Below, piece after piece: positions 24,982-31,800 of a stretch of DNA of 31,800 nucleotides. A model generated the notes under the pieces. The model did no database searches, was not told where the DNA came from, and saw only the letters and a program-made list of their open reading frames with translations. Numbering within the stretch: position 1 is the stretch's first letter; each line of letters starts with the position of its first letter. The stretch comes from an uncultured Dialister sp. (GTDB taxonomy: Bacteria; Bacillota; Negativicutes; Veillonellales; Dialisteraceae). The position numbers and the translations under genes are program-made. The DNA lies in assembly GCA_900543455.1 (NCBI GenBank), contig UQRR01000013.1, forward strand, positions 1-31,800. The letters run 5' to 3'.

Positions 24982-25207
24982 ACTTGCCGAAAGCAAACTT
25001 CTCGCCGGCTTCATCTACGGCGACCCGCACATGCAGGAATACATCTACCTTCCCGGCAGCGAGCTGGATGCCGCCTCCCCCATGCTCGTCTACGAGACAG
25101 GAAAAGAACGCCATGATGTCGATATGCAGGAAGCTCTCTCCCTCGTCGAGAAACGAAGCCTCAAGCCCTGCAGTCACCCCGTCTTCGGGAAGAATACGAT
25201 GGGATGA
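24974..25207 (+). CDS. Hypothetical 77-aa protein coupled to the metallophosphoesterase
   Basis: A 77-residue soluble, acidic-to-neutral protein starting MHRLAESKLLAGFIYGDPHM. It is supported by GGAGG 6 nt before ATG 24974 and by the 8-bp overlap with the preceding stop codon. The frame extends a few codons further upstream, but the coupled start is better. No signal peptide, membrane segment or known motif was recognised. Co-translation suggests a role linked to the phosphoesterase. No function is assigned. Confidence 0.7.
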   Translation: MHRLAESKLLAGFIYGDPHMQEYIYLPGSELDAASPMLVYETGKERHDVDMQEALSLVEKRSLKPCSHPVFGKNTMG

Positions 25208-25256
25208 AGGTTGAAGGGTTCAGGGTTCAGGGGCGATACGAGAACACCGCCTTTCC
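25208..25256. repeat. GGTTCAG heptamer tract
   Basis: GGTTGAAGGGTTCAGGGTTC-type units start one base after the stop codon of the 77-aa gene, followed by a 'GCGATACGAGAACACCG' module. Confidence 0.75.
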
Positions 25257-25408
25257 CGTATCGTCATTCCGAGCGCAGCCGAGGAATCTCTACTGCACTA
25301 CGGTAATCAGCACGTATGCACCGAGGAAAGACGATGCCCATTGCCTCACATGCGGCAATGGGCATTCTGCGATAGAGATTTCTCGGCAACGCTTTCAATG
25401 ACGATACG
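25257..25408. mobile_element. MITE-like palindromic element, copy A
   Basis: The 152-bp segment has perfect 12-bp terminal inverted repeats (25257-25268 and 25397-25408), imperfect inverted repeats further in (GAGGAATCTCTA against TAGAGATTTCTC), and a central perfect 12-bp hairpin (25334-25345 with 25354-25365). A diverged homologue lies at 27771-27926 in opposite orientation. No coding capacity. A transposase-dependent origin is inferred. Confidence 0.75.
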
Positions 25409-25424
25409 AGAGAGCCTGCTGTCT

Positions 25425-25480
25425 CCCAGTCTCCTAGTCCCTAGTCACCAGTCACCAGTCCCTAATCCCCAGTCACCCCA
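25425..25480. repeat. GTCACCA/GTCCCTA heptamer tract
   Basis: Tandem 7-nt units (CTAGTCC, CTAGTCA, CCAGTCA, CCAGTCC, CTAATCC) fill the space between the MITE-like element and the pgeF terminator. Confidence 0.8.
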
Positions 25481-25483
25481 ATC

Positions 25484-25515
25484 AAAAAGCTCACGACAGA
25501 AGCCGTGAGTTTTTT
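25484..25515 (-). terminator. Terminator of pgeF
   Basis: Stem CTCACG/CGTGAG flanked by A5 on the left and T6 on the right, 14 bp after the pgeF stop. It could also act on plus-strand transcripts from the upstream genes. Confidence 0.75.
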
Positions 25516-25528
25516 CATTTCCCATAAA

Positions 25529-26341
25529 TCAAACAAGCGCCATCACCGCCATGTGACGGCCTGTTTTTCCGCCGGATCTCCGATACGAGTAGAAAAGATC
25601 ATCGTGACAGTAGGTGCAGAGCCCGCAGTCTTCGATATGGTCAGCAGGGATGCCCGCCTTTTCGAGGAGGCGGCGGTTCGCATTGTGCAGATCGAAGAGG
25701 TACTTCCCATTGGCTTTTTTGACCGAAAGACGCGAGATTTCCTTCTCATTGAAGAGCTTATAGAATTCCTCTACCACTTCCTCACCCACCTCGAAGCACT
25801 CCAGTCCGATCGCCGGACCGATCGCACACAGGATATCCTTCCGCTTCGAGCCGTAGTTCTTCTCCATCTTCGCCACCGTGAGCGCAGCGATATTGCCGGC
25901 TGTCCCTCTCCAGCCTCCATGAGACAGCGCGATCGCCTGCTTCACCGGATCGTAGAAAAAGAGCGGCGTACAGTCAGCATAATTCATCGTGATCGGGATA
26001 TCCTTCTCATCCGTCATGAAGCCATCACAGGCAGGGATCGCCGTCTCCATCGTGAGTGCGCCGCGTCCGGCATCCTTCTCCGTCACCTTGTAGATGTAGG
26101 TGCCATGCACCTGATTTCCCGAGACAAGGCGCGAGGCGGAAAGCCCCAGTGCCTCGAAATAGCGGCGGCGGTTCTCACGCACTGCATCCGCATCGTCGCC
26201 CGTATGGAAGCCCATATTCAGAGAGGAAAATGGCGACTCACTCACCCCGCCAGTGCGGCATGACACAGCCGCTACGACCCCCTGTCCCTGATAACAGTCG
26301 AATGTCATGTAAAGGATCCCGTCTGCGGAAATAAATTTCAT
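25529..26341 (-). CDS. pgeF: PgeF/YlmD-family (laccase-domain) purine nucleoside phosphorylase-like enzyme
   Basis: A 270-residue member of the Cu-oxidase_4/YfiH family. In E. coli the homologue edits peptidoglycan precursors; other members phosphorolyse or deaminate purine nucleosides. The zinc-binding triad is intact: H79 (NQVHG), C124 (ADCTP) and H141 (HGGWRG). The C-terminal CTYCHDDLFYSYRR...TGRH block is also conserved. ATG 26339-26341 is preferred, with AAGGTGG about 10 nt upstream; a TTG three codons earlier lies too near that site. It is a single gene with its own promoter and terminator. Confidence 0.93.
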   Translation of the reverse strand: MKFISADGILYMTFDCYQGQGVVAAVSCRTGGVSESPFSSLNMGFHTGDDADAVRENRRRYFEALGLSASRLVSGNQVHGTYIYKVTEKDAGRGALTMETAIPACDGFMTDEKDIPITMNYADCTPLFFYDPVKQAIALSHGGWRGTAGNIAALTVAKMEKNYGSKRKDILCAIGPAIGLECFEVGEEVVEEFYKLFNEKEISRLSVKKANGKYLFDLHNANRRLLEKAGIPADHIEDCGLCTYCHDDLFYSYRRSGGKTGRHMAVMALV

Positions 26342-26391
26342 AAGCCCCAAGCCACCTTTCGATGCGAATAAAAAGGAAAATATGTCTTCTT

Positions 26392-26400
26392 ATTATAGCA
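26392..26400 (-). promoter_or_regulatory. Extended -10 promoter of pgeF
   Basis: The minus strand reads TATGCTATAATAAG with TGC immediately before TATAAT (26392-26397). No -35 is visible. It is the same type as at 23295 and 28067. Confidence 0.6.
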
Positions 26401-26439
26401 TAATAAAAAGAGGCGGGGGATGAGAGGGAAAGGGTTCTA

Positions 26440-26530
26440 TGTTCAAAGTGACCAGGTATTGGTGACTAGGGACTGGGGACTGGTGACTAGTAGCTAGGGA
26501 TTAGGGATTAGGGATTAGGAGTCACTAGGG
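26440..26530. repeat. Heptamer tract upstream of pgeF
   Basis: GTGACTA/GGGACTG units followed by GGATTAG x3 (about 26460-26520). Confidence 0.8.
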
Positions 26531-26539
26531 AAACACTGA

Positions 26540-26649
26540 TTCAATCGACATACAAATGCAGCCAGAATTAACGTCGTAGCAACTTGCTTCCCCTTCGGGG
26601 AGCTCCACCGATGGGGAGCCAAGACATTCCAGCACTTCTCACGAAGTCC
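26540..26649. repeat. Short form of the 307-bp element
   Basis: This matches 6904-6964 and 7152-7210 joined through a single CCCCTTCGGGG, so about 198 bp of the long form is absent. An 'ACTAGGGAAACACTGATTCA' motif precedes it. Confidence 0.75.
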
Positions 26650-26693
26650 GGAAGCGGGGGCTGAGACGAAGGATCTCGCCGCTCCACCATTCC

Positions 26694-27569
26694 TCACTCC
26701 TCATTTTTCCCCATCCACGCCCTCATATCCTCCGGCACAGGGGCGGTGAATTTCATTTCCTTTCCCGTCACCGGATGAGCGAAACGGACAGTGTAGGCGT
26801 GAAGTGCCTGCCGCGTCATGCGGTCCAAGGGACCGCCGTAGAGGTCATCACCTAAGAGCGGATGCCCGAGGCTTGCAAAATGCACGCGGATCTGGTGCGT
26901 GCGTCCCGTCAGGAGATGGATCTTCAGCAGCGAATACCCTTCATACTCGCCGAGCACCTCATAGTCCGTGATGGCGCGCTTGCCGTCTTCCCTGACCATC
27001 CACTCGACGATCGAACCGTCCCTGCGTCCGATGGGGCGATCGATGCGCCCTGCCTTCTCGTCCATATGTCCGGAAACGAGAGCGAGATACTCGCGGTAAA
27101 TCTGATCATGGCTCTTGGAAAGGTCATACTGTCCCTTCGCCGACTTCGCCACCACGACGAGCCCTGTCGTATTGCGATCGAGACGATAAATGGGATGAAT
27201 GCCCGCCTCGATGCGCCGCTGCGCATAGTAGCCTGCGACCGCATTCACCAGCGTATCATGCGCGCCGCGCGCCGTCGGATGGATGATCATGCCCGGCCCC
27301 TTATTCACGATGAGGAGCGCGTCGTCTTCATAGACGATAGAAATCGGGATATCCGATGGAACGATATCATTCTCCTCACTCCATGTGAGCACGATGCGAT
27401 CGCCCTTGGCGACCTTCCTGCGCGCATTGTGTACCTCCTCGCCATTCACCGTCACGCGCCCATTCCACTTGATCCGCTTCCACAATCCGCCGGACAAATG
27501 CAGCGCCTTCACCGCGTCCTTCACCATCCGCCCCGACTGGGCCTCCGATACTATGAGTTCCAGTTGCAA
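26694..27569 (-). CDS. RluD-family 23S rRNA pseudouridine synthase
   Basis: A 291-residue RluA/RluD-type enzyme that isomerises uridines in rRNA (or tRNA). It has an N-terminal S4 RNA-binding domain (about 10-65) and the catalytic motif HPIYRLD131RNTTG, where the usual form is RLDxxTSG, plus the later GRTHQIRVHFA. Start is a TTG (27567-27569) about 8 nt after AGGGG; an overlapping out-of-frame ATG just upstream is ignored. The C-terminal codons and stop lie in the sequence ATGAGGAGTGAGGAATGG, which is an AGGAATK-type heptamer tract, so the last three residues seem repeat-derived. Which uridine it modifies is unknown. Confidence 0.9.
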   Translation of the reverse strand: MQLELIVSEAQSGRMVKDAVKALHLSGGLWKRIKWNGRVTVNGEEVHNARRKVAKGDRIVLTWSEENDIVPSDIPISIVYEDDALLIVNKGPGMIIHPTARGAHDTLVNAVAGYYAQRRIEAGIHPIYRLDRNTTGLVVVAKSAKGQYDLSKSHDQIYREYLALVSGHMDEKAGRIDRPIGRRDGSIVEWMVREDGKRAITDYEVLGEYEGYSLLKIHLLTGRTHQIRVHFASLGHPLLGDDLYGGPLDRMTRQALHAYTVRFAHPVTGKEMKFTAPVPEDMRAWMGKNEE

Positions 27570-27610
27570 AATTCATTCCCCTTTCGATTGACTTTCATTG
27601 GTTGTCATAC

Positions 27611-27640
27611 ATTATAAAGGGTTCAGGGTTCAGGGTTCAA
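27611..27640 (-). promoter_or_regulatory. Putative promoter of the pseudouridine synthase gene
   Basis: A perfect TATAAT (27611-27616) on the minus strand has TTGAAC (27635-27640) 18 bp upstream. That -35-like hexamer is part of the CCCTGAA/CCTTGAA heptamer tract. Confidence 0.5.
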
Positions 27641-27770
27641 GGTTCAGGGTTAGCCCGCGGGGCGTGCCGTCCATGGATTGCGGGTGAAAGCTTCATTTGA
27701 ATTAGAAATGAGAAATGGTGGTGCGGCGCATAAAACTATAGAAGCGCCGCAGAATTTTGATAGCGCTTCG
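27618..27770. repeat. Composite repeat (heptamers and hairpin modules)
   Basis: GGTTCAG heptamers (27618-27650), the GGGTTAGCCCGCGGGGCGTGCC module, 'GGGTGAAAGCTTC', short AGAAATG units, and the GCGGCGC/GCGCCGC hairpin (about 27723-27750). Confidence 0.8.
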
Positions 27771-27926
27771 CGTCGTCGTCATTTCGAGCGTAGTCGAGAA
27801 ATCTTTATTGCAGAACGCTCATCACCTGATGTGAGACAGCACCAGGACATCGTTTTCCCTCGGCGCATACACGCTGATTCCCGCAGTGCAGTAAAGATCG
27901 AGGGCTGCGCTCGGGATGACGATGCC
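27771..27926. mobile_element. MITE-like palindromic element, copy B (inverted)
   Basis: Its reverse complement aligns along its length with 25257-25408, including the GAATCAGCGTGTATGC block and both TCATTTCGAGC-type arms. The arms are still complementary to each other (ATCTTTATTGCAG against CTGCAGTAAAGATC-like). More diverged than copy A. Confidence 0.7.
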
Positions 27927-27934
27927 AGAGAATC

Positions 27935-28060
27935 CCAGTCACTAGTCACCAGTCACTAGTCACCAATCCCTAATCCCTAGCTACTCACCCTTGCTTTCAA
28001 GCGGAATCAAAGGGCGACCCGCCCCGCAGGCTAACCCCGAACCCATCAACCTAAGCCCTT
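27935..28060. repeat. Heptamer tract and GGGCTAA-type module
   Basis: CAGTCAC/TAGTCAC/TAATCCC heptamers (27938-27986) precede 'CAAAGGGCGACCCGCCCCGC' and a GGCTAACCCCGAACCC remnant. Confidence 0.75.
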
Positions 28061-28066
28061 TATCTA

Positions 28067-28075
28067 TGCTATAAT
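28067..28075 (+). promoter_or_regulatory. Extended -10 promoter of the B3/B4 gene
   Basis: TGCTATAAT lies 35 bp before the ATG. No -35 was recognised. Confidence 0.65.
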
Positions 28076-28109
28076 AGTGAAGACACATTTTCCCCACTTG
28101 GAGGCAATC

Positions 28110-28844
28110 ATGAAAATCACTGTAGACGATCAGTTATTCGATATCATTCCCGGCCTGTGCATCGGTGTCGTCGCCCTGCGCGCCGCTGACAACCGCGATG
28201 TAAATCTGGAAGCAGAAGCCTTCCGCCGCCGCTGCTGCACCGAGGCGAACCTGCTCCTCAAGATGAATCCCCATATCGCCGACCAAGAGATCGAGCACTA
28301 CCAGAAGGTCCTCGAAAAGCTCTCCATCGCTGGCGAGTCCGGTCTGGCAAAAACCTTTGCGGAATACAAGAAAGATCTGGGGCTCTTTGAACAAGAAGAG
28401 GCAAAAGAGACCTCCATGGAAATCCTTCCTGCCCCCAAGACGGCGACACTGGATGAACTCGCCGGCTCCGATGTGCTGCCGCGCCGGAATCCGATCCTCG
28501 ACATGGTGCGCGCCGGCATGCTGAAATTCCACGTCGATATCCACGCCTACGACATGGGCGACCGCAGCCGGACACTCTCCATCCGGAAAACAGAGGATGA
28601 TGTCACCGTTTCTCTCGGAGACGACCTCTGCACCACCGGCTGGCTGGCCGAAGATCAAAAGGCAGGAAAAGTCACCCCGGCGACCGAAGACGTTCTCATC
28701 CTCATCACCGGATTTGCGCCGAACCGAAAGAAAGTCGCCGCCGCAAGAAATGAACTCGCCCGCCGCGTCAAGTCCGCCTTCGACCGTGCGGTAGAGGTCG
28801 GCTGGATCGAAGAAACGCCGCATACCTTCGAGACGGATATTTGA
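28110..28844 (+). CDS. B3/B4 (phenylalanyl-tRNA synthetase beta-like) domain protein
   Basis: A 244-residue cytoplasmic protein. Its second half (RRNPILDMVRAGMLKFHVDIHAYD ... GDDLCTTGWLAED ... ILITGFAPNRKK) resembles the B3/B4 domain of the beta subunit of phenylalanyl-tRNA synthetase found in stand-alone proteins (COG3382 type). The N-terminal IIPGLCIGVVALRAADNRD also fits that group. Stand-alone B3/B4 proteins are thought to bind or edit aminoacyl-tRNA, but this has not been shown for this one. ATG 28110 follows GGAGG; the frame is open 11 codons upstream without a ribosome binding site. It has its own promoter. Confidence 0.7.
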   Translation: MKITVDDQLFDIIPGLCIGVVALRAADNRDVNLEAEAFRRRCCTEANLLLKMNPHIADQEIEHYQKVLEKLSIAGESGLAKTFAEYKKDLGLFEQEEAKETSMEILPAPKTATLDELAGSDVLPRRNPILDMVRAGMLKFHVDIHAYDMGDRSRTLSIRKTEDDVTVSLGDDLCTTGWLAEDQKAGKVTPATEDVLILITGFAPNRKKVAAARNELARRVKSAFDRAVEVGWIEETPHTFETDI

Positions 28845-28884
28845 GAAAATACTGTTCTTGCTCATTAGTTTTCAAAACTTACAG

Positions 28885-29190
28885 TAAGGGTTCAGGGTTC
28901 AGGGTTCGGGGTTCGGGGTTCAGTTTGGCAATACAGGAATACGGAATATCTCGAACCTTATATTTGAAAACAGGAATAATTGGCGAGGGATTAGGAGCCT
29001 CGAGTGACTAGTGACTTGAAATGCCACCTTCGGGCATCGCCACCATCTATACTCCGCGGCGCTTCTGCTTTTTATGCGCCGCACCACCATTCCTAATTCC
29101 TCATTCCTAATTCCTCATTCGCGCAAAGCTTTCATTCATAATCAGTGGACAGCACGCCCCATGGGCTAATCCTGAACCCTGTTCCTGTTT
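28885..29190. repeat. Composite repeat unit in forward orientation
   Basis: GGTTCAG/GGTTCGG heptamers (28888-28923) are followed by about 55 bp of unique sequence. Then the whole ordered unit: GGATTAG and GTGACTA heptamers, 'ATGCCACCTTCGGGCATCGCC', 'CTATACTCC', GCGGCGC/GCGCCGC hairpin (about 29056-29084), ATTCCTC heptamers (29090-29120), 'GCAAAGCTTTCATT', CACGCCCCATGGGCTAA and CCTGAACCC. It is the mirror image of 17940-18190. Confidence 0.85.
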
Positions 29191-29205
29191 CTCATTTCCA
29201 ACCTG

Positions 29206-29214
29206 TGTTATAAT
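29206..29214 (+). promoter_or_regulatory. Extended -10 promoter of the penicillin-binding protein gene
   Basis: TGTTATAAT (29206-29214) would start transcription near 29221, about 70 nt before the chosen start codon. Confidence 0.6.
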
Positions 29215-29292
29215 ATAGATACTTGTATGCCCATTGCGTTTTTGTTGAAACAGGAAGAACGCAATTTACATTTTCGATCACAGGAGCGATTT

Positions 29293-31356
29293 ATGAAGAA
29301 TTCAGATATTCGCAGGGAGCAGCCGAAGAAGCGATCCACTTTCAAGAAAGTGCTGGTCTTTCTCTTCGTGATCTGCTTCATCGCGGTCGCGGGCGCGGCG
29401 GCCGGATTTTTTGTATCTGTCTCGAGCCATCTGCCGGACGTGGCAGGAAACATCACGCCGAATGCGTCCTCGCGCATCTATGATGACAAGGGACGGCTCA
29501 TCACGACCGTCCATGCGGAAGAGAACCGCATTCCGGTGCCGATCTCTCAGGTGCCGCAGAATCTGCAGAATGCATTCGTCGCAGCCGAGGATGTGCGTTT
29601 CTATGAGCACCATGGCGTCGATCCGCGCGGGATCCTGCGCGCGGTCTTTGCAAATCTGACGAGCGGCAATGCGACAGGGCAGGGCGGTTCGACCATCACC
29701 CAGCAGCTCGCGCGCAATGCCTTTCTCACGCAGGAGCAGACGCTGAAAAGAAAGCTGCTCGAAGTGGTGCTGGCTTTTGAAATCGAAAGCAAGTACACCA
29801 AGAAGCAGATCCTGGAAATGTACATGAACCAGATCTATTTCGGGCAGGGCTGCTACGGCATCCAGACCGCGGCGCATGTGTATTTCGGTAAAGATGTGAA
29901 GGACCTTTCGCTCCCGCAGTGTGCGATGCTGGCAGGTCTTCCGAACAGTCCGAACTATTACTCGCCATTCCGCAGCCTCGAGGCGGCGAAGTACCGTCAG
30001 GGCATCGTGCTCGACCAGATGGCGAAGTACGGCTACATTTCCGCAGCGGACGCACAGGCGGCGAAAGCGGCCGATGTGCATCTGGCCAAGCAGGACAAAG
30101 GCAAATCCGGTGCGGGGACCGCGCAGTATTTCATCAACTATGTCATCCAGTCCATCAGCGACAAGTACGACTCGGATGCGATCTACAAAGAAGGACTGCA
30201 GGTCTACACCACGCTGAATCTTGACATGCAGAAGGAAGCGGAGAAGGCACTCGCTTCCGAGCTGCCGAAAGGAAATAAGGACAGCAAGGGTCTCACCCAG
30301 CCGCAGGGTGCGCTCGTCACCATCGAGACGGGCACGGGCCATGTGAAAGCCATGGTCGGCGGACGCGGCGAAGACCAGTTCAACCGCGCGACACAGATGG
30401 TCCGCCAGCCGGGCTCGGCCTTCAAGCCGTTCGTGTATCTGACGGCGTTTGAAAACAAGTACAGCCCTTATGATACCATCAGCAATGAGAAAAAGACCTA
30501 TGCGGGCGGCTGGACGCCGAAGAACTACGGCGGCACCTCGGGCGGCAAAGTGACGCTTGAAGAAGCGCTCGTACATTCCATGAATATCCCGACCATCGAC
30601 CTCGCAGACAAGGTCGGCATGTCGAAGATCCTCGCTACCGCGGAGGCCTGCGGCATTTCCACCCTCGTCAAGGACGGCAAGGCGAATGATAACAACCTCG
30701 CAGCCTCCATCGGCGGCCTGACCAATGGCGTCTCTCTGATCGATATGGCGAAGGCGTACAGCGTCTTTGCGAATGGCGGCAAGCTCGTCGAACCGACGGC
30801 GATCCTGAAGGTCGTCGATCGCAATGGCAATGTGCTCGAGGACCATTCGCAGGCCGCTCCCGGCAAGCAGGTCGTGAGTGAAAATGCGGTATACCGCCTG
30901 ACCAGCATTCTGGAAGAGGTCGTTTCCAGAGGCACCGGCGGCAACGCCTCTATCGGGCGCACCGCAGCCGGCAAGACAGGGACCACTGATGATGAGCACG
31001 ATGCCTGGTTCGTCGGCTACACACCGGAGCTTGTCACCGCGGTCTGGATCGGCGATGATACCTCGACCAATGCCGGCTACACCGGCGGCACCATACCGGC
31101 GGCCATCTGGCGCGACTTCATGAGCGTAGCCCTCGGTCAGTACAAGTCGAAGTCTTTCGACATCCCGGACTCTGTACGCGCTGAAATGGCAAAAGCCCGC
31201 GAGGCGCAGGCGAAGAAGGAAGCCGAAGAAAAAGCCAAGGCAGAAAAAGAGAAGAAGGATAAGGAAAAGAAATCCGCCGGCAGCAAGCTCCTCGACCGCA
31301 TCACCGGAAAAACACCGGCAAAGCCGCAGGAAGGAACGGATAAGCCGACGAATTGA
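29293..31356 (+). CDS. Class A penicillin-binding protein (PBP1A type)
   Basis: A bifunctional peptidoglycan synthase, 687 residues from ATG 29293, chosen because CAGGAGCG lies 6 nt upstream; an in-frame ATG at 29227 would sit almost at the transcript start. It has a basic N-terminus, one membrane anchor (about 20-42), a GT51 glycosyltransferase domain with catalytic E99 (EDVRFYEHHG) and GGSTITQQLARN (131-142), and a transpeptidase domain with S375-x-x-K378, S429-x-N431 and K561-T-G563. The last 60 residues are a Lys/Glu/Ala-rich tail that may be a coiled coil or wall-binding segment. The active sites face outside the membrane. Own promoter and terminator. Confidence 0.95.
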   Translation: MKNSDIRREQPKKRSTFKKVLVFLFVICFIAVAGAAAGFFVSVSSHLPDVAGNITPNASSRIYDDKGRLITTVHAEENRIPVPISQVPQNLQNAFVAAEDVRFYEHHGVDPRGILRAVFANLTSGNATGQGGSTITQQLARNAFLTQEQTLKRKLLEVVLAFEIESKYTKKQILEMYMNQIYFGQGCYGIQTAAHVYFGKDVKDLSLPQCAMLAGLPNSPNYYSPFRSLEAAKYRQGIVLDQMAKYGYISAADAQAAKAADVHLAKQDKGKSGAGTAQYFINYVIQSISDKYDSDAIYKEGLQVYTTLNLDMQKEAEKALASELPKGNKDSKGLTQPQGALVTIETGTGHVKAMVGGRGEDQFNRATQMVRQPGSAFKPFVYLTAFENKYSPYDTISNEKKTYAGGWTPKNYGGTSGGKVTLEEALVHSMNIPTIDLADKVGMSKILATAEACGISTLVKDGKANDNNLAASIGGLTNGVSLIDMAKAYSVFANGGKLVEPTAILKVVDRNGNVLEDHSQAAPGKQVVSENAVYRLTSILEEVVSRGTGGNASIGRTAAGKTGTTDDEHDAWFVGYTPELVTAVWIGDDTSTNAGYTGGTIPAAIWRDFMSVALGQYKSKSFDIPDSVRAEMAKAREAQAKKEAEEKAKAEKEKKDKEKKSAGSKLLDRITGKTPAKPQEGTDKPTN

Positions 31357-31372
31357 GTGTTCACGGTTCCAT

Positions 31373-31408
31373 AAAAATCCCGCTATCTTGAGAGATAGCG
31401 GGATTTTT
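31373..31408 (+). terminator. Terminator of the penicillin-binding protein gene
   Basis: A perfect 16-bp stem (AAAAATCCCGCTATCT and its complement) with a TGAG loop and T5 end, 16 bp after the stop codon. Confidence 0.92.
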
Positions 31409-31437
31409 GCGTGGAGGATCATGGATGCCATGTCGGG

Positions 31438-31735
31438 GGCTAGTAGCTGGTGACTGGTAGCTAGTGACTGGAAGACTGGAAGACATCAGATGGTTTCGTA
31501 TCGTCATTTCGAGCGTAAGCGAGAAATCTTTTTCCCTGGGACTCACGCTTTCCCCACATGTGCCGCGCCCCTCTCCGCTTTCCCCATCCTCTTTCATACC
31601 GCCAGTGCCCTATCCGCCCCTGCGGGGCACCTTCCCCTAGAGGGGAAGGCTGCGATACGAGGATACCATCCTCTAAAAAGGCGGCTAAGCCGCCTACATA
31701 CAACAAAGCTCCCTCCACTTCGGTCGGGATGACGT
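31438..31735. repeat. Repeat mosaic at the right edge
   Basis: TAGTAGCTGGTGACTGG heptamers (31440-31470), AGACTGGA octamers, a CGTATCGTCATTTCGAGCG half MITE (about 31497-31530), a double-hairpin element (31590-31665) and a GGCGGCTAAGCCGCC hairpin (about 31680-31694). No gene is evident from 31409 to the window end. Confidence 0.8.
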
Positions 31736-31800
31736 TCAAGGAAGACGGATATCCTCACATAGTTTTTCACACCGTTTCGTGGATCCATCCTGCGCCTTTG

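Noticed and set aside
27376..27576. Alternative ATG-initiated frame overlapping the start of the pseudouridine synthase gene
   Set aside because: Out of frame with the conserved S4 domain and without any family resemblance.
29302..31431. 709-residue open frame opposite the penicillin-binding protein gene
   Set aside because: Shadow of a verified gene; arginine-rich translation without recognisable domains.

Overview
The window looks like a piece of a bacterial chromosome of roughly 55% GC (estimated by eye) from a Bacillota, most likely a Negativicutes of the Veillonellales type (Dialister, Allisonella or Megasphaera-like). This rests on an AddB-AddA nuclease pair rather than RecBCD, a tig-clpP-clpX cluster, strong AGGAGG ribosome binding sites and sigma-A type promoters. 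The genus is an inference, and nothing here proves a Gram-negative-type envelope. No rRNA, tRNA, prophage, transposase or CRISPR array was found.

Layout from left to right: sstT (serine/threonine symporter, minus) and an MFS exporter (minus); addB and addA (plus), the double-strand-break repair helicase-nuclease; an orphan amino-acid binding lipoprotein (plus) facing an MFS symporter (minus) across a shared terminator; clpX, clpP and tig (minus), the protein quality-control cluster; two half-size CHR (chromate) transporter genes (plus); a compact locus with a 32-codon hydrophobic peptide gene and a convergent antisense RNA promoter that reads as a type I toxin-antitoxin system; an amino-acid ABC transporter (ATPase, permease, binding lipoprotein, all minus); a DUF4931/GalT-like protein, a metallophosphoesterase and a translationally coupled 77-residue protein (plus); pgeF and an RluD-family pseudouridine synthase (minus); a B3/B4-domain protein and a class A penicillin-binding protein (plus).

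The most striking large-scale property is the intergenic DNA. Nearly every spacer without a dedicated function is a mosaic of the same short modules in either orientation: heptamer tracts based on GTGACTG, GGATTAG, AGGAATK and CCCTGAA; a GCGGCGC/GCGCCGC hairpin module; a 'CTTCGGGCATCGCC' module; a 'GGCGGCGAAGCCGCC' hairpin module; a 'CACGCCCCGNGGGCTAA' module; and longer palindromic MITE-like elements of about 150 bp. The heptamers often begin exactly at a stop codon and end just before the next ribosome binding site. This resembles the STRR heptamer repeats of cyanobacteria more than the REP or BIME elements of enterics.

The best candidate for an undescribed system is the toxin-antitoxin-like locus at 19731-20097: a 32-aa membrane peptide with a near-perfect ribosome binding site and long structured leader, a shared bidirectional terminator spanning its stop codon, and a convergent consensus promoter. 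The 5' regions of the two transcripts are themselves related in sequence.
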